Below, piece by piece: positions 33,659 to 41,341 of a stretch of 64,000 nucleotides of DNA; within the stretch, counting starts at the first letter, position 1, and each line of letters begins with the position of its first letter. Under the pieces are notes generated by a model. It was not told the DNA's origin. It saw nothing but the letters and a program-made list of their open reading frames with translations, and searched no databases. The position numbers and the translations under genes are program-made. The stretch lies in assembly GCF_001029285.1 (NCBI RefSeq), contig NZ_LDZY01000004.1, positions 124,001 to 188,000 on the forward strand, in the 5' to 3' direction. The DNA comes from Desulfosporosinus acididurans. GTDB lineage: Bacteria; Bacillota; Desulfitobacteriia; Desulfitobacteriales; Desulfitobacteriaceae.

Positions 33659-34179
33659 ATGCATTCAGAGGTTAAGAGATCAGTTTGTCCTTATGATTGT
33701 CCTGACACTTGTGGGCTTAGGGTCGAACTGATAGCCGGACTCCTTCGGGAAAAATCGAACTTTATAATCCCCAGGAACCAGCCCCTCTGCCCCGCTATAT
33801 CGAACCTCATGGAGATAAAACTCCATTTTTCCTGATGAGTAGTCCTAATTTGTATTCTTTGAATTCATCGTCTAATGAGCGAGAAGATTTATTAAAGAAG
33901 AAGAAAACAGCCTATCTTTTAATGAATGTGGAGGATGCTCTGGCAAAGAATTTAAAGGATCTTCAGCAGGTGCTTGCCTTTAATGAACGTGGTGAAGTTA
34001 ACTTCATTCTTAAAACAACGACTAAGGTTCCCCGCGGAGTTGTTGTTACCGAAGGGCTGTTTTGGAATGGGAATTCTAGAACATCATCGGTTAATGCTCT
34101 TACTTCTCAACGTTTGACTGATCGAGCTTCGGCAAGCACACTTTATGATGTTAAAGTGGATGTGCGAGGGGGCGAGTGA
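33659..34179 (+). pseudogene. molybdopterin oxidoreductase remnant with large internal deletion
   Basis: The first 22 codons (from ATG 33659) give the N-terminal 4Fe-4S signature SVCPYDCPDTCGL of molybdopterin oxidoreductases. From about 33742 the homology continues in another frame: TPSGKIELYNPQ, PLPRYIEPHGD, SPNLYSLNSSSNERED, LMNVEDA and C-terminal LYDVKVDV, which are the end of the same family (molybdopterin dinucleotide-binding domain). The roughly 500 central residues that normally carry the active site are gone, and the two ends are out of frame. A stop at 33834 ends the N-terminal frame. This is a clear deletion pseudogene, not a small protein. Confidence 0.88.
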
Positions 34180-34257
34180 ACTTGGTAGGGGACCCGCTCC
34201 TACTTGAAGAAGTAAAAGTCTTAGAGGTTAAAATGTAAAAAAATTTTTCAAAACCCC

Positions 34258-34286
34258 TTGATTTTTATTTAAAGTAATTGTAAAAT
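34258..34286 (+). promoter_or_regulatory. promoter of the rubrerythrin gene
   Basis: TTGATT, 17-bp spacer, TAAAAT, about 45 bp before the ATG at 34332. Confidence 0.75.
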
Positions 34287-34331
34287 AAGAACATAAATTA
34301 ATTGATAACAACTTTGAGGGGGTTAATTTAA

Positions 34332-34880
34332 ATGATTAAGAAGTTTGTATGTTCAGTATGTGGTTATGTTTTTGAAGGGAATGAGGCTCCGGAAAAATGT
34401 CCGCAATGTGGAGCTTCTAAAGACAAATTCTCCGAGAAAAAAGACGGCCTTCTGCAATGGGCTGATGAGCATAAAATTGGAGTAGCCCAGGGTGTTGATC
34501 CAGAAATTCTTGAAGGTTTAAGAGCTAATTTTACCGGAGAATGTACTGAAGTTGGTATGTACCTAGCTATGAGCCGTCAAGCAGACCGAGAAGGTTATCC
34601 TGAAGTTGCAGAAGCTTATAAGAGAATTGCTTTTGAAGAAGCAGAACATGCTGCTAAATTTGCCGAGCTGCTTGGCGAAGTAGTGTTTGCCGACACTAAA
34701 AAGAATTTAGAAGCTAGAGTGGAAGCCGAATATGGAGCTTGCCAAGGCAAAAAAGAAATCGCCACCAAAGCAAAACAACTGAACTACGATGCTATCCATG
34801 ATACGGTTCATGAAATGTGCAAGGATGAAGCTAGACATGGTAAAGCTTTCAAAGGATTATTAGACAGATATTTCAAATAA
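34332..34880 (+). CDS. rubrerythrin with N-terminal rubredoxin domain (reverse type)
   Basis: Di-iron peroxidase that reduces hydrogen peroxide in anaerobes. The rubredoxin-like iron site (CSVC at 7-10, CPQC at 23-26) is at the N-terminus, the arrangement called reverse rubrerythrin; the four-helix ferritin-like part supplies the Glu/His ligands in [22 protein letters not shown] and [11 protein letters not shown]. 182 residues, complete. ATG follows GAGGGGG. It lies beside the Hrb-like electron carrier, which could feed it electrons. Confidence 0.95.
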   Translation: MIKKFVCSVCGYVFEGNEAPEKCPQCGASKDKFSEKKDGLLQWADEHKIGVAQGVDPEILEGLRANFTGECTEVGMYLAMSRQADREGYPEVAEAYKRIAFEEAEHAAKFAELLGEVVFADTKKNLEARVEAEYGACQGKKEIATKAKQLNYDAIHDTVHEMCKDEARHGKAFKGLLDRYFK

Positions 34881-34908
34881 ACCGGCCACATAAACTTTGG
34901 CGGCTCAC

Positions 34909-34956
34909 AAAGCTCATACAACCCTTTATAAATAAAGGGTTATATGAGCTTTTTTA
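34909..34956 (+). terminator. terminator of the rubrerythrin gene
   Basis: AAAGCTCATA-AACCCTTTAT pairs with ATAAAGGGTT-TATGAGCTTT across a short loop (one bulge), followed by TTTT. Confidence 0.9.
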
Positions 34957-35426
34957 TGTACAACTCTATGTACGCAGTACATGGATTGAGAAAGGAAGGT
35001 ATATGCCTAAAAATTACTTGCTGTAGGGCATTAGACAGCAGGACAATTAAGGAAGTCCAGACTGCAAGTGACTAATATTTATTAATTTTTAAATATAATA
35101 TAATTACAGTTTGTGTAATTTGAAACTTGGAACTATAAATGGTATACTTGAAAAGTAAATAAGAGGAACAAACTAGTGAACATGCTCCCACCACTTACGT
35201 TCTGCGAACGTTGAAGTGGAAGAAGTTCTTATAAGCCTTCTCAAGATTAAGCTGAGCGTTGGCTAAGGCCAAACTATCGACCTCTTTGAGTCAAGGAAAC
35301 GTAGTTTTGTATTGTGCAGGGGTGTTTTTCAACATCGTTTGAGTGGTTTTACCGGTGCTTCAAAAACAAATGCCCTTGGAGAGGGACACTAAAAACTACT
35401 ACTGTATAATATAAGAGGTGATGAAT
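34957..35426. other. 470-bp non-coding stretch, possible IS200/IS605-type relic
   Basis: No open reading frame is convincing. At 35190-35218 a hairpin with arms CCACTTACGTTC and GAACGT..AAGTGG is followed by GAAGAAGTTCTTATAAGCC; the style is that of terminal hairpins of tnpB-type elements. A related CCACTTAT/AAGTG hairpin occurs at 63213-63232. No tnpA or tnpB coding remains. A TATAAT at 35405 lies almost on the ribosome site of the TetR gene and is probably fortuitous. Confidence 0.3.
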
Positions 35427-36008
35427 TTGGATAAGGTCTCGTTAGATAAAGAAATAATCCTCAATGCAACAGAAGAAGTTATTCGCCGTTTCGGACCAGA
35501 CAAAGCGAATATCACTGACGTAGCAAAGCTATTAAAGGTTAGCCATGCTGCCCTTTATAGATATTATAATGGAAAAACTGACCTTTGGAATGCTGTTACA
35601 GAACGTTGGCTCACAAGTTTGCATGCCCATTCAAATGATATTTTGAAAGAAGATAATCCTGCTGATATTAAACTTTTTCATTTACTCGAAGACTTTGCGG
35701 AAGCTAAACGTCGAAGTAGCGTTAATGACCCGGAAATGTTTGCAAATTACATCAAACTAGCACACAGCTCAATGGAAGTAATAGAAAAAAGTATAGAAGA
35801 AGGTATTGATCGTATCAAAGAGATCATAGTTCAAGGAATTTCGGAAGGTATATTTTTCACGGAATCTCCTGGTCAAGCGGCAAGAACCGTATATTTTGCA
35901 ACCGGTGTTTTTATCAATCCAAACACATTTGAAGATCCAAATCGGAAACAGAACATAGAATCTGTTATAAATCTTCTGATAAGAGGACTTAAAAATCCTA
36001 ATAAATGA
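35427..36008 (+). CDS. TetR/AcrR-family regulator
   Basis: Transcription repressor. The N-terminal helix-turn-helix reads ATEEVIRRFGPDKANITDVAKLLKVSHAALYRYYNGKTDLW, typical of the family; the C-terminal ligand-binding part resembles YbjK/YbiH-type members (AVTERWLTSLHAHSN). I prefer TTG at 35427, 8 bases after AAGAGG; the GTG/ATG codons at 35418-35423 lie inside that site. About 193 residues. The next gene, an oxidoreductase of foreign composition, may be its target. Confidence 0.88.
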   Translation: MDKVSLDKEIILNATEEVIRRFGPDKANITDVAKLLKVSHAALYRYYNGKTDLWNAVTERWLTSLHAHSNDILKEDNPADIKLFHLLEDFAEAKRRSSVNDPEMFANYIKLAHSSMEVIEKSIEEGIDRIKEIIVQGISEGIFFTESPGQAARTVYFATGVFINPNTFEDPNRKQNIESVINLLIRGLKNPNK

Positions 36009-36301
36009 ATCGAAGTTTGACAAAGCTCCAAAAAATAAGTTAACATTTTTTCGCCCTTGGCTTTCCTAATAGGATTGTTGAGGGCGTTAGTTATTGGTAT
36101 TTCAAGAATTTGACCATACTTTATAAAAACAGGGTCAAATTGAGAGCGGAAGCAATGCTCCTTTGTATTTTTTTTGTGACAAGTTACAGGTTAAATATAT
36201 TGTGTTTTTATAGTGTGATGTGATATTATAAATTTAACAAATTACGATAATTAAAACATGTAACTTATAGCGTTAATTTTGAAGTTTAAAGGAGAATTTT
36301 T
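36009..36301. other. A+T-rich regulatory gap before the foreign oxidoreductase
   Basis: An imperfect hairpin CGCCCT...AGGGCG (36052-36086) follows the TetR gene. AAGTTACA (36181-36188) and TGTAACTT (36259-36266) are an 8-bp inverted pair about 70 bp apart that flank the presumed promoter; they could be half-sites for the TetR protein. No gene is visible. Confidence 0.4.
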
Positions 36302-37240
36302 ATGTGTAATTTTGTAAGCAGAGCGGTCCAGCTCGAGTCATTCGGTGGTCCTGATGTCCTCAACGTCCGCGAAGTACCCGTGCCGCAGGCCGGATTGGGG
36401 CAGATTCGCGTGCGCGTCACCGCGGCCGGACTGAATCCGATGGACTGGTTCATGACCTCCGACGCAGACACCGCCGCTCGATTCGGCTTGAGCCTGCCGT
36501 CCGGGTTCGGAACCGACTATGCCGGGATCGTGGACCAGGTCGGTGAAGGCGTGACCGAGTTCGCGGTCGGCGACCGAGTGTTCGGCGGCGCCTTCTCCCG
36601 CGCGGTAGCCGACTACGTAGTAGTAGAGGTGGTAGGAACCATCGCGGCGGGCGTTGTCGCGTACCACACCCCCGACGGGGTCGATGACCGTACCGCCGCC
36701 ACCCTTACTATCGCGGGCTGCACGGCCTCTGCCGCCCTCGCCGTGGTCAACCTTGGCCCGGACGACACGGTACTTATTGGCGGCGCGGGAGGCGGGGTCG
36801 GCGTGTTCGCCGTCCAGCTCGCTCGGCTCGCGGGCGCGCGAGTGATCGGAACGGGATCGTCGACATCTGCCGATGCCCTGCGTGCCCTCGGGGCCGAGCC
36901 GGTCACTTATGGCGACGGCATGGTCAACCGGCTTCGCGCCATGGCTCCTGCCGGCGTCACTGCGGCGATCGATCTATACGGGACAGATACGATGCAGGCG
37001 GCACGGGAACTTGGCGTTCCGGACGAGCGCATCACCACCATCGCTGCACAGGTCGACGGGATCACGCCGGCAAACGGTGCTAACGCCGCCCCCGGCGCCA
37101 TAGAAGAGATTGCTCGCCTGGTCGCGGCGGACCAGCTCCATGTGCCCATCGCAGCAAGTTTCCCGATGGAGCAGATCCGCGCGGCGGTCGAGCTTCAAGC
37201 CGGCCGGCACGTGCACGGCAAGGTCGTCATCGACATCTAG
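36302..37240 (+). CDS. G+C-rich zinc-free alcohol dehydrogenase/quinone oxidoreductase, recently acquired
   Basis: NADPH-dependent medium-chain oxidoreductase of the quinone-oxidoreductase type; substrate unknown. AVQLESFGGPDVLNVREVPVPQAG is the family's N-terminal pattern, GTDYAGIVDQVGEGVTEFAVGDRVFG the next, and GGAGGGVGVFAVQLARLAGA (about residue 158) the dinucleotide site. No zinc ligands. Composition is unlike everything around it: two sampled 60-base lines hold 40 and 50 G/C, against 19 and 28 in the TetR gene. Codons are dominated by GCG, GTC, CTC. The first seven codons (MCNFVSR) are A+T-rich and not part of the family; homology begins at codon 8. This suggests an actinobacterial-type gene joined to a host start and ribosome site (AAAGGAG). 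Confidence 0.92.
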   Translation: MCNFVSRAVQLESFGGPDVLNVREVPVPQAGLGQIRVRVTAAGLNPMDWFMTSDADTAARFGLSLPSGFGTDYAGIVDQVGEGVTEFAVGDRVFGGAFSRAVADYVVVEVVGTIAAGVVAYHTPDGVDDRTAATLTIAGCTASAALAVVNLGPDDTVLIGGAGGGVGVFAVQLARLAGARVIGTGSSTSADALRALGAEPVTYGDGMVNRLRAMAPAGVTAAIDLYGTDTMQAARELGVPDERITTIAAQVDGITPANGANAAPGAIEEIARLVAADQLHVPIAASFPMEQIRAAVELQAGRHVHGKVVIDI

Positions 37241-37612
37241 GTATTGTTCCACGAGCTTGTCGTCGTTAGCTTAGCTGGTCAGGTCACATTCCAGCGGCAG
37301 GCGAGGATAGACTACATGAATCGAAGGTTGTTACAGTTGACTCTGCCAAAACGGATCACGCTCCGCTTGTGTTTTCTTAATGAAATACTTCTAAAAGGGC
37401 GCAGCGTTGTGAAATTATTAGTTCACAACGCTGCGCCTTTTTTTATAATATTAGGCGGGAAAGCAGACATGTCATTCCTTTTCATTCCACAGTTTAATTG
37501 ACAGAGCCACTTTAGCATTAGAAATATCAAGGATGTTTAGTTTGAGAAAAGTGAGTTAAAATGTAAATACTGATGCAAGATCACATTTTGCCTTGTTAGG
37601 GAGGATGGTTTA
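37241..37612. other. gap between the foreign gene and queG
   Basis: G+C falls from high to host level within about 37250-37320, the likely 3' border of the transferred segment. A strong terminator lies at 37394. No gene is supported in the stretch; the short open frame over 37244-37501 crosses the terminator and has no ribosome site. Confidence 0.55.
37394..37445 (+). terminator. terminator downstream of the foreign gene
   Basis: GGCGCAGCGTTGTGAA pairs with TTCACAACGCTGCGCC (16 bp) and is followed by seven T. Confidence 0.95.
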
Positions 37613-38701
37613 TTGAGCTTGGAGGAATGGCAAGATTGGAAAAAGAAGCTTAGGAAATGGGCTTTAGATTTAGGGTTTATAGCAGTTGGGTTTACCACTG
37701 CCCAACCGATTAAGGGGCTTAATGGTTTATTACAGGATCGCCTTGAACAAGGTGTGTCCACCCCTTTTGAGAGTCAAATAATTCAGCAGAGGGTTGATCC
37801 CAAGGCTGTGTGGCAGGATTGTCGGGGCGTTGTTGCGTTAGGTTATGAGCTTCCTCTTACGGTCGCTCCCGAGAAGGGAGAGGGCATTTTAGCCCGCTCG
37901 GCCATCGGGGAGGACTACCACCGGGTAATTAATCAGAAATTAAAAGAGCTCGCTGAGATAATGGCAGAAAACCATTGGCCCGGAGCTATTCGCTGGCAGG
38001 TCGACACGGGACCTTTAGTTGAAAGAGCCTTTGCGGTTCGGGCAGGGCTCGGTTGGATCGGCCGAAATCAGCAACTGATTATACCTGGTTACGGTTCCTT
38101 TGTGGGGTTAGCGTTGTTGCTGCTGAATCATGAACTTCCCAGCGATGAAATGATTTTAGACAAGTGCGGTTCTTGTCGTAAATGTATTCAAGCTTGCCCT
38201 GCCCAAATTCTTGGTAAGGAGATCTTTGCAGCTAAACGTTGTTATTCTTATCTCACTCAGAGCAAAGAAGTGCTAACGCCAGGCGAGAGAATAGGTTTAG
38301 GAAATCGAATTTTTGGCTGCGACACTTGTCAGGAAGCTTGCCCTCATAATCAACAACGGCTTCAGGAAGAGACGCGGATGGTATCGGCAGCGGGGAAAAA
38401 GCGCGGTGTCGATTTAGTGGATACATTGAATTTAACCAAAGGGGAGTTTCGAGAGCGTTTTCTTCATACGGCAGCCGGATGGCGTGGTAAAGGTATCCTG
38501 CAGCGAAATGCCTTTCTCGCTTTGCGTAACCTGCAGGATCCTAGACTTAAATCTTGGCTGGTAGATAAAGAAAGAGCCCTTCCACCAATATTGACTCCAT
38601 ATCTGGAAGAAGTAATGGAAGATGACGTTCAAAGGGAGAATCTCCGTTCAACAAACCGACCGATTCGCTGTAATGCTTCTTCAAGCTGTTCCAGAGAATA
38701 A
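37613..38701 (+). CDS. queG: epoxyqueuosine reductase QueG
   Basis: Cobalamin- and Fe-S-dependent reductase for the last step of queuosine tRNA modification. The N-terminal cobalamin-binding domain includes QVDTGPLVERAFAVRAGLGWIG with the catalytic Asp; two 4Fe-4S clusters are bound by CGSCRKCIQACPA and CDTCQEACPHN; a HEAT-like C-terminal part follows. TTG start 8 bases after AGGGAGG. Odd: the last 24 codons run antisense into the 3' end of the aminotransferase gene (73-bp convergent overlap), so the tail NLRSTNRP onward is probably not conserved. Confidence 0.93.
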   Translation: MSLEEWQDWKKKLRKWALDLGFIAVGFTTAQPIKGLNGLLQDRLEQGVSTPFESQIIQQRVDPKAVWQDCRGVVALGYELPLTVAPEKGEGILARSAIGEDYHRVINQKLKELAEIMAENHWPGAIRWQVDTGPLVERAFAVRAGLGWIGRNQQLIIPGYGSFVGLALLLLNHELPSDEMILDKCGSCRKCIQACPAQILGKEIFAAKRCYSYLTQSKEVLTPGERIGLGNRIFGCDTCQEACPHNQQRLQEETRMVSAAGKKRGVDLVDTLNLTKGEFRERFLHTAAGWRGKGILQRNAFLALRNLQDPRLKSWLVDKERALPPILTPYLEEVMEDDVQRENLRSTNRPIRCNASSSCSRE

Positions 38702-39795
38702 GCGTAGGAACAGCGAATGAATCCTTCACCGGATGGCCCGAAGGCGGTCCCGGGGACGACAGCGACTTTTTCCTCTTTTAAGAGTTCTTCGGCAAAGGCC
38801 TCCGAGGATAATTTCGTTTTCGATATATCGGGAAAGACATAAAAGGCACCCAGGGGCTCAAAACAATCCAGACCCATGGATCGAAAACCATGGACCATAA
38901 GCCGGCGTCGACGATCATAGGCGGCGACCATTTCGTCTTTAGCTTCGGAAGCAGAGCGCAAAGCCTCAAGAGCGGCAATTTGGCCAGTGATTGGGGCACA
39001 GAGCATGGTATATTGATGAATTTTGGTCATTCCGCTGATTAGGTCAGGGTGCCCGGCAACGTAGCCGATTCGCCAGCCTGTCATGGCGTATGATTTGGAG
39101 AAACCGCTGACGAAGAGTGTTCTGTCGTGCATATCCGGTAAACTGGCAAATGAAGTATGAGTGCCTTCATAGGTAAGATCGGAATAAATATCATCGGCCA
39201 GCACGAGCAAATCATGCTCTTTGACAAATTCGGCTATGGGCAGGAGGTCTTCGCGCTGCATAATAGCCCCTGTCGGGTTATTAGGGTAGGATAATACTAA
39301 GAGCTTGACTTCGGGTGAGTAGGCTTGGGTCAGGTCCTTAACCCGCAAACGGAAATTTTCTTCAGCGTGGGTCGGAACATAGCGAACATTGGCTCCCGCT
39401 AAAGTTGCGCAGGGTCCGTAAGATACGTAAGAGGGGTCTGGCACTAAAACAATATTTCCCGGTTCAAGGACAGCGCGCATAACGAGATCAACAGCCTCAC
39501 TGGCACCGGTTGTAATCAAAATTTCTTTAAGGGGGTCATAGGAAAGGCCCATAGTAACGTTTAAATGATGGGCCAGCTCTTCCCGCAGTTCAAAAAGTCC
39601 CGCGTTGCTGGTATACATCGTCTGCCCCTGCTCAAGGGAAAATATACCGCTTTCCCGCACAGTCCAGGGAGTTACAAAGTCAGGTTCGCCGACTCCTAGA
39701 GATATTACGTCTTTCATCGTGGCAACAAGATCAAAAAATTTGCGGATTCCTGAAGGCGGCATATTGGCAACATGGTTCGCTAGATAACGCTTCAC
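38629..39795 (-). CDS. PLP-dependent class I/II aminotransferase
   Basis: Fold-type I transaminase, aspartate/aromatic group (PatA/AspB-like). SYPNNPTGA, LADDIYSDLTYEG and the PLP-lysine motif SGFSKSYAMTGWRIGY are intact; GAFYVFPD and the C-terminal Arg in GFIRCSYAYS bind the carboxylate. 388 residues. GTG start overlaps the stop of the Lrp gene (GTGA), so they are coupled. Exact amino acid substrate cannot be told. Confidence 0.93.
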   Translation of the reverse strand: MKRYLANHVANMPPSGIRKFFDLVATMKDVISLGVGEPDFVTPWTVRESGIFSLEQGQTMYTSNAGLFELREELAHHLNVTMGLSYDPLKEILITTGASEAVDLVMRAVLEPGNIVLVPDPSYVSYGPCATLAGANVRYVPTHAEENFRLRVKDLTQAYSPEVKLLVLSYPNNPTGAIMQREDLLPIAEFVKEHDLLVLADDIYSDLTYEGTHTSFASLPDMHDRTLFVSGFSKSYAMTGWRIGYVAGHPDLISGMTKIHQYTMLCAPITGQIAALEALRSASEAKDEMVAAYDRRRRLMVHGFRSMGLDCFEPLGAFYVFPDISKTKLSSEAFAEELLKEEKVAVVPGTAFGPSGEGFIRCSYAYSLEQLEEALQRIGRFVERRFSL

Positions 39796-40289
39796 GGTGA
39801 GATCACGAGACGTTGAAGTGTCTCTTCCTCACCCATAAGTTCTACACCGTCCTGTTTATAGCGGCGCAGCACAAAATGAGTGGCCGTACTCTGGATATGC
39901 TCAAGGGGGGCTAGTTTTTCTGCAACAAAAAGAGCAACATCTTGCATCGTCTTGCCTTCAATAAGTAACGCCAAATCATATCCGCCGGACATAAGCATTA
40001 ATGATTTGATTTCCGGGAATTTTTGCAGCCGTTTAGCAATTTTGTCAAAACCATAACCGCGTTGAGGGAGAACTCTTACTTCGATAAGAGCGGAAACTTT
40101 TTCTTCGCCCGTTCGCTCCCAATTGATTACAGGTTGATAACCGGCAATAATTTTTTCTTTATCCCAGTCCTTGATCCGCTTTTTGATGTATTCCGCAGAT
40201 AAGCCGGTTTGCAGTGAAAGTTCTTCCGGTGTATAGCGGCAGTCTTTAGCTATAATTTTAAGTAATTTGCGATCTTCTGGAGTGAGCAT
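39792..40289 (-). CDS. Lrp/AsnC-family regulator
   Basis: Amino-acid-responsive DNA-binding protein. An N-terminal winged helix (LLKIIAKDCRYTPEELSLQTGLSAEYIKKRIKDWD) precedes a RAM/AsnC ligand domain (SALIEVRVLPQRGYGFDKIA, GGYDLALLIEGKTMQ). 165 residues. ATG follows AAGAGGTG. It is co-transcribed with, and probably regulates, the aminotransferase. Confidence 0.92.
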   Translation of the reverse strand: MLTPEDRKLLKIIAKDCRYTPEELSLQTGLSAEYIKKRIKDWDKEKIIAGYQPVINWERTGEEKVSALIEVRVLPQRGYGFDKIAKRLQKFPEIKSLMLMSGGYDLALLIEGKTMQDVALFVAEKLAPLEHIQSTATHFVLRRYKQDGVELMGEEETLQRLVISP

Positions 40290-40624
40290 CCTTTTACACC
40301 TCTTTAAACAATCTAATAAGGTCGATAAACATTATCATAACTTAGAACAACAATAATTACAAGGAAGTTTTATATAACAGATACCTTGTTTTGTAATATT
40401 CTGGTGTAATTATATAAAATATCTGTCCTGCGGGGGATAGATAGACGATATATTTAGTAAAGTTTATATGGTCAATATTTAATTCTCTAATAAAGGGGAA
40501 ATAAAGGGGAAAAAAACAGACAAAAGTTTGGGTTTGCAATAATTTCAGGTTATAATAGGTAATCATAAGCAAAACCTTTTATAAGATCTGAAATAAGCTT
40601 TAAGTAGTGGGAGGCTGCATTAAA
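40290..40624. other. A+T-rich gap between the Lrp gene and the FmdB-type gene
   Basis: Divergent promoter region without a gene. A TATAAT at 40551-40556 has TTGGGT 17 bp upstream and is a fair candidate promoter for the rightward genes. AAAGGGGAAATAAAGGGGAA at 40493-40512 is a short direct repeat of unknown meaning. Confidence 0.5.
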
Positions 40625-40840
40625 TTGCCCATGTATGAATTCAAGTGTCCAAGCTGTGGCTTGCTTACCACAGAATTATGCAGATTAGGCGAAAATGGAG
40701 AGTCCCTAGCATGCCCGAGCTGCGGACATAAAGGACTTTTCAAACAATTATCCAAATTTTCAAGTCCCGGAGTGACTAAAGGAAACAGCGGCGGAACGTG
40801 TTCACCCGGGTGCCATGGAAATTGTTCCGGGTGTCATTGA
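40625..40840 (+). CDS. FmdB-family zinc-ribbon protein
   Basis: Small putative regulatory protein with a zinc ribbon. From TTG 40625 it reads MPMYEFKCPSCG, which matches the family's MPxYEFxCxxCG start; the second Cys pair is CPSCGHKG, and a Gly/Cys/His-rich tail (CSPGCHGNCSGCH) could bind another metal. 71 residues. GGGAGG lies 10 bases upstream. The trmL gene follows 15 bp later. Confidence 0.87.
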   Translation: MPMYEFKCPSCGLLTTELCRLGENGESLACPSCGHKGLFKQLSKFSSPGVTKGNSGGTCSPGCHGNCSGCH

Positions 40841-40855
40841 AAGGGGAACCAGGTT

Positions 40856-41326
40856 TTGAACAATCGACTTAATATAGTAATGGTTGAGCCGGAAATCCCG
40901 CCTAATACGGGGAATGTGGCTCGGCTTTGCGCTGCAACAGGAGCTGCACTCCATCTGGTTAAACCATTGGGTTTTAGCATTGACGATAAGCATTTAAAGC
41001 GTGCCGGCTTAGATTATTGGCACCTTCTTGATATCTACTATTATGACAATTTTAACGATTTTGAAGAAAAAAACCCTGACGGACTCCGTTACTTAGCAAC
41101 GACAAAAGGTGGCCGTTCCTACACTGACATGGTTTATGAACCGGGGGGATATTTAATTTTCGGTAAGGAAACGAAAGGATTATCACCCGAAATTTTGGGC
41201 CGTTACCCGGACAAGACTATAAGACTGCCGATGCGTGCGGAAGCGCGTTCCCTAAATCTATCCAATTCAGTAGCTGTTGTTGTTTATGAAGTATTGCGTC
41301 AATGGGGCTTTCCGAATCTTGTTTAA
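40856..41326 (+). CDS. trmL: tRNA (cytidine/uridine-34-2'-O)-methyltransferase TrmL
   Basis: SPOUT methyltransferase that modifies the wobble base of leucine tRNAs. VMVEPEIPPNTGNVARLCAATG, LIFGKETKGLSPEI and RSLNLSNSVAVVVYEVLRQ are the three SAM-knot motifs. 156 residues, normal length. TTG start behind AAAGGGG at a long distance. Note that a tRNA-Leu(CAA), a classical substrate type, is encoded at 53278. Confidence 0.93.
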   Translation: MNNRLNIVMVEPEIPPNTGNVARLCAATGAALHLVKPLGFSIDDKHLKRAGLDYWHLLDIYYYDNFNDFEEKNPDGLRYLATTKGGRSYTDMVYEPGGYLIFGKETKGLSPEILGRYPDKTIRLPMRAEARSLNLSNSVAVVVYEVLRQWGFPNLV

Positions 41327-41341
41327 AAAGGGGGAGAAACT

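Noticed and set aside
33835-34179. Independent small protein of 114 residues
   Set aside because: Its sequence and the 30 codons before it in the same frame match the C-terminal end of molybdopterin oxidoreductases, so it is part of a pseudogene.
36338-37252. Several long antisense and shifted frames in the G+C-rich gene
   Set aside because: High third-position G+C suppresses stop codons in all frames; only the +1 frame at 36302 shows family motifs.
37244-37501. 85-residue frame after the foreign oxidoreductase
   Set aside because: It runs through a strong terminator hairpin and has no ribosome site or recognisable motif.
40357-40572. 71-residue leftward frame in the gap before the FmdB gene
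   Set aside because: A+T-rich, no ribosome site, crosses the candidate promoter of the rightward genes.
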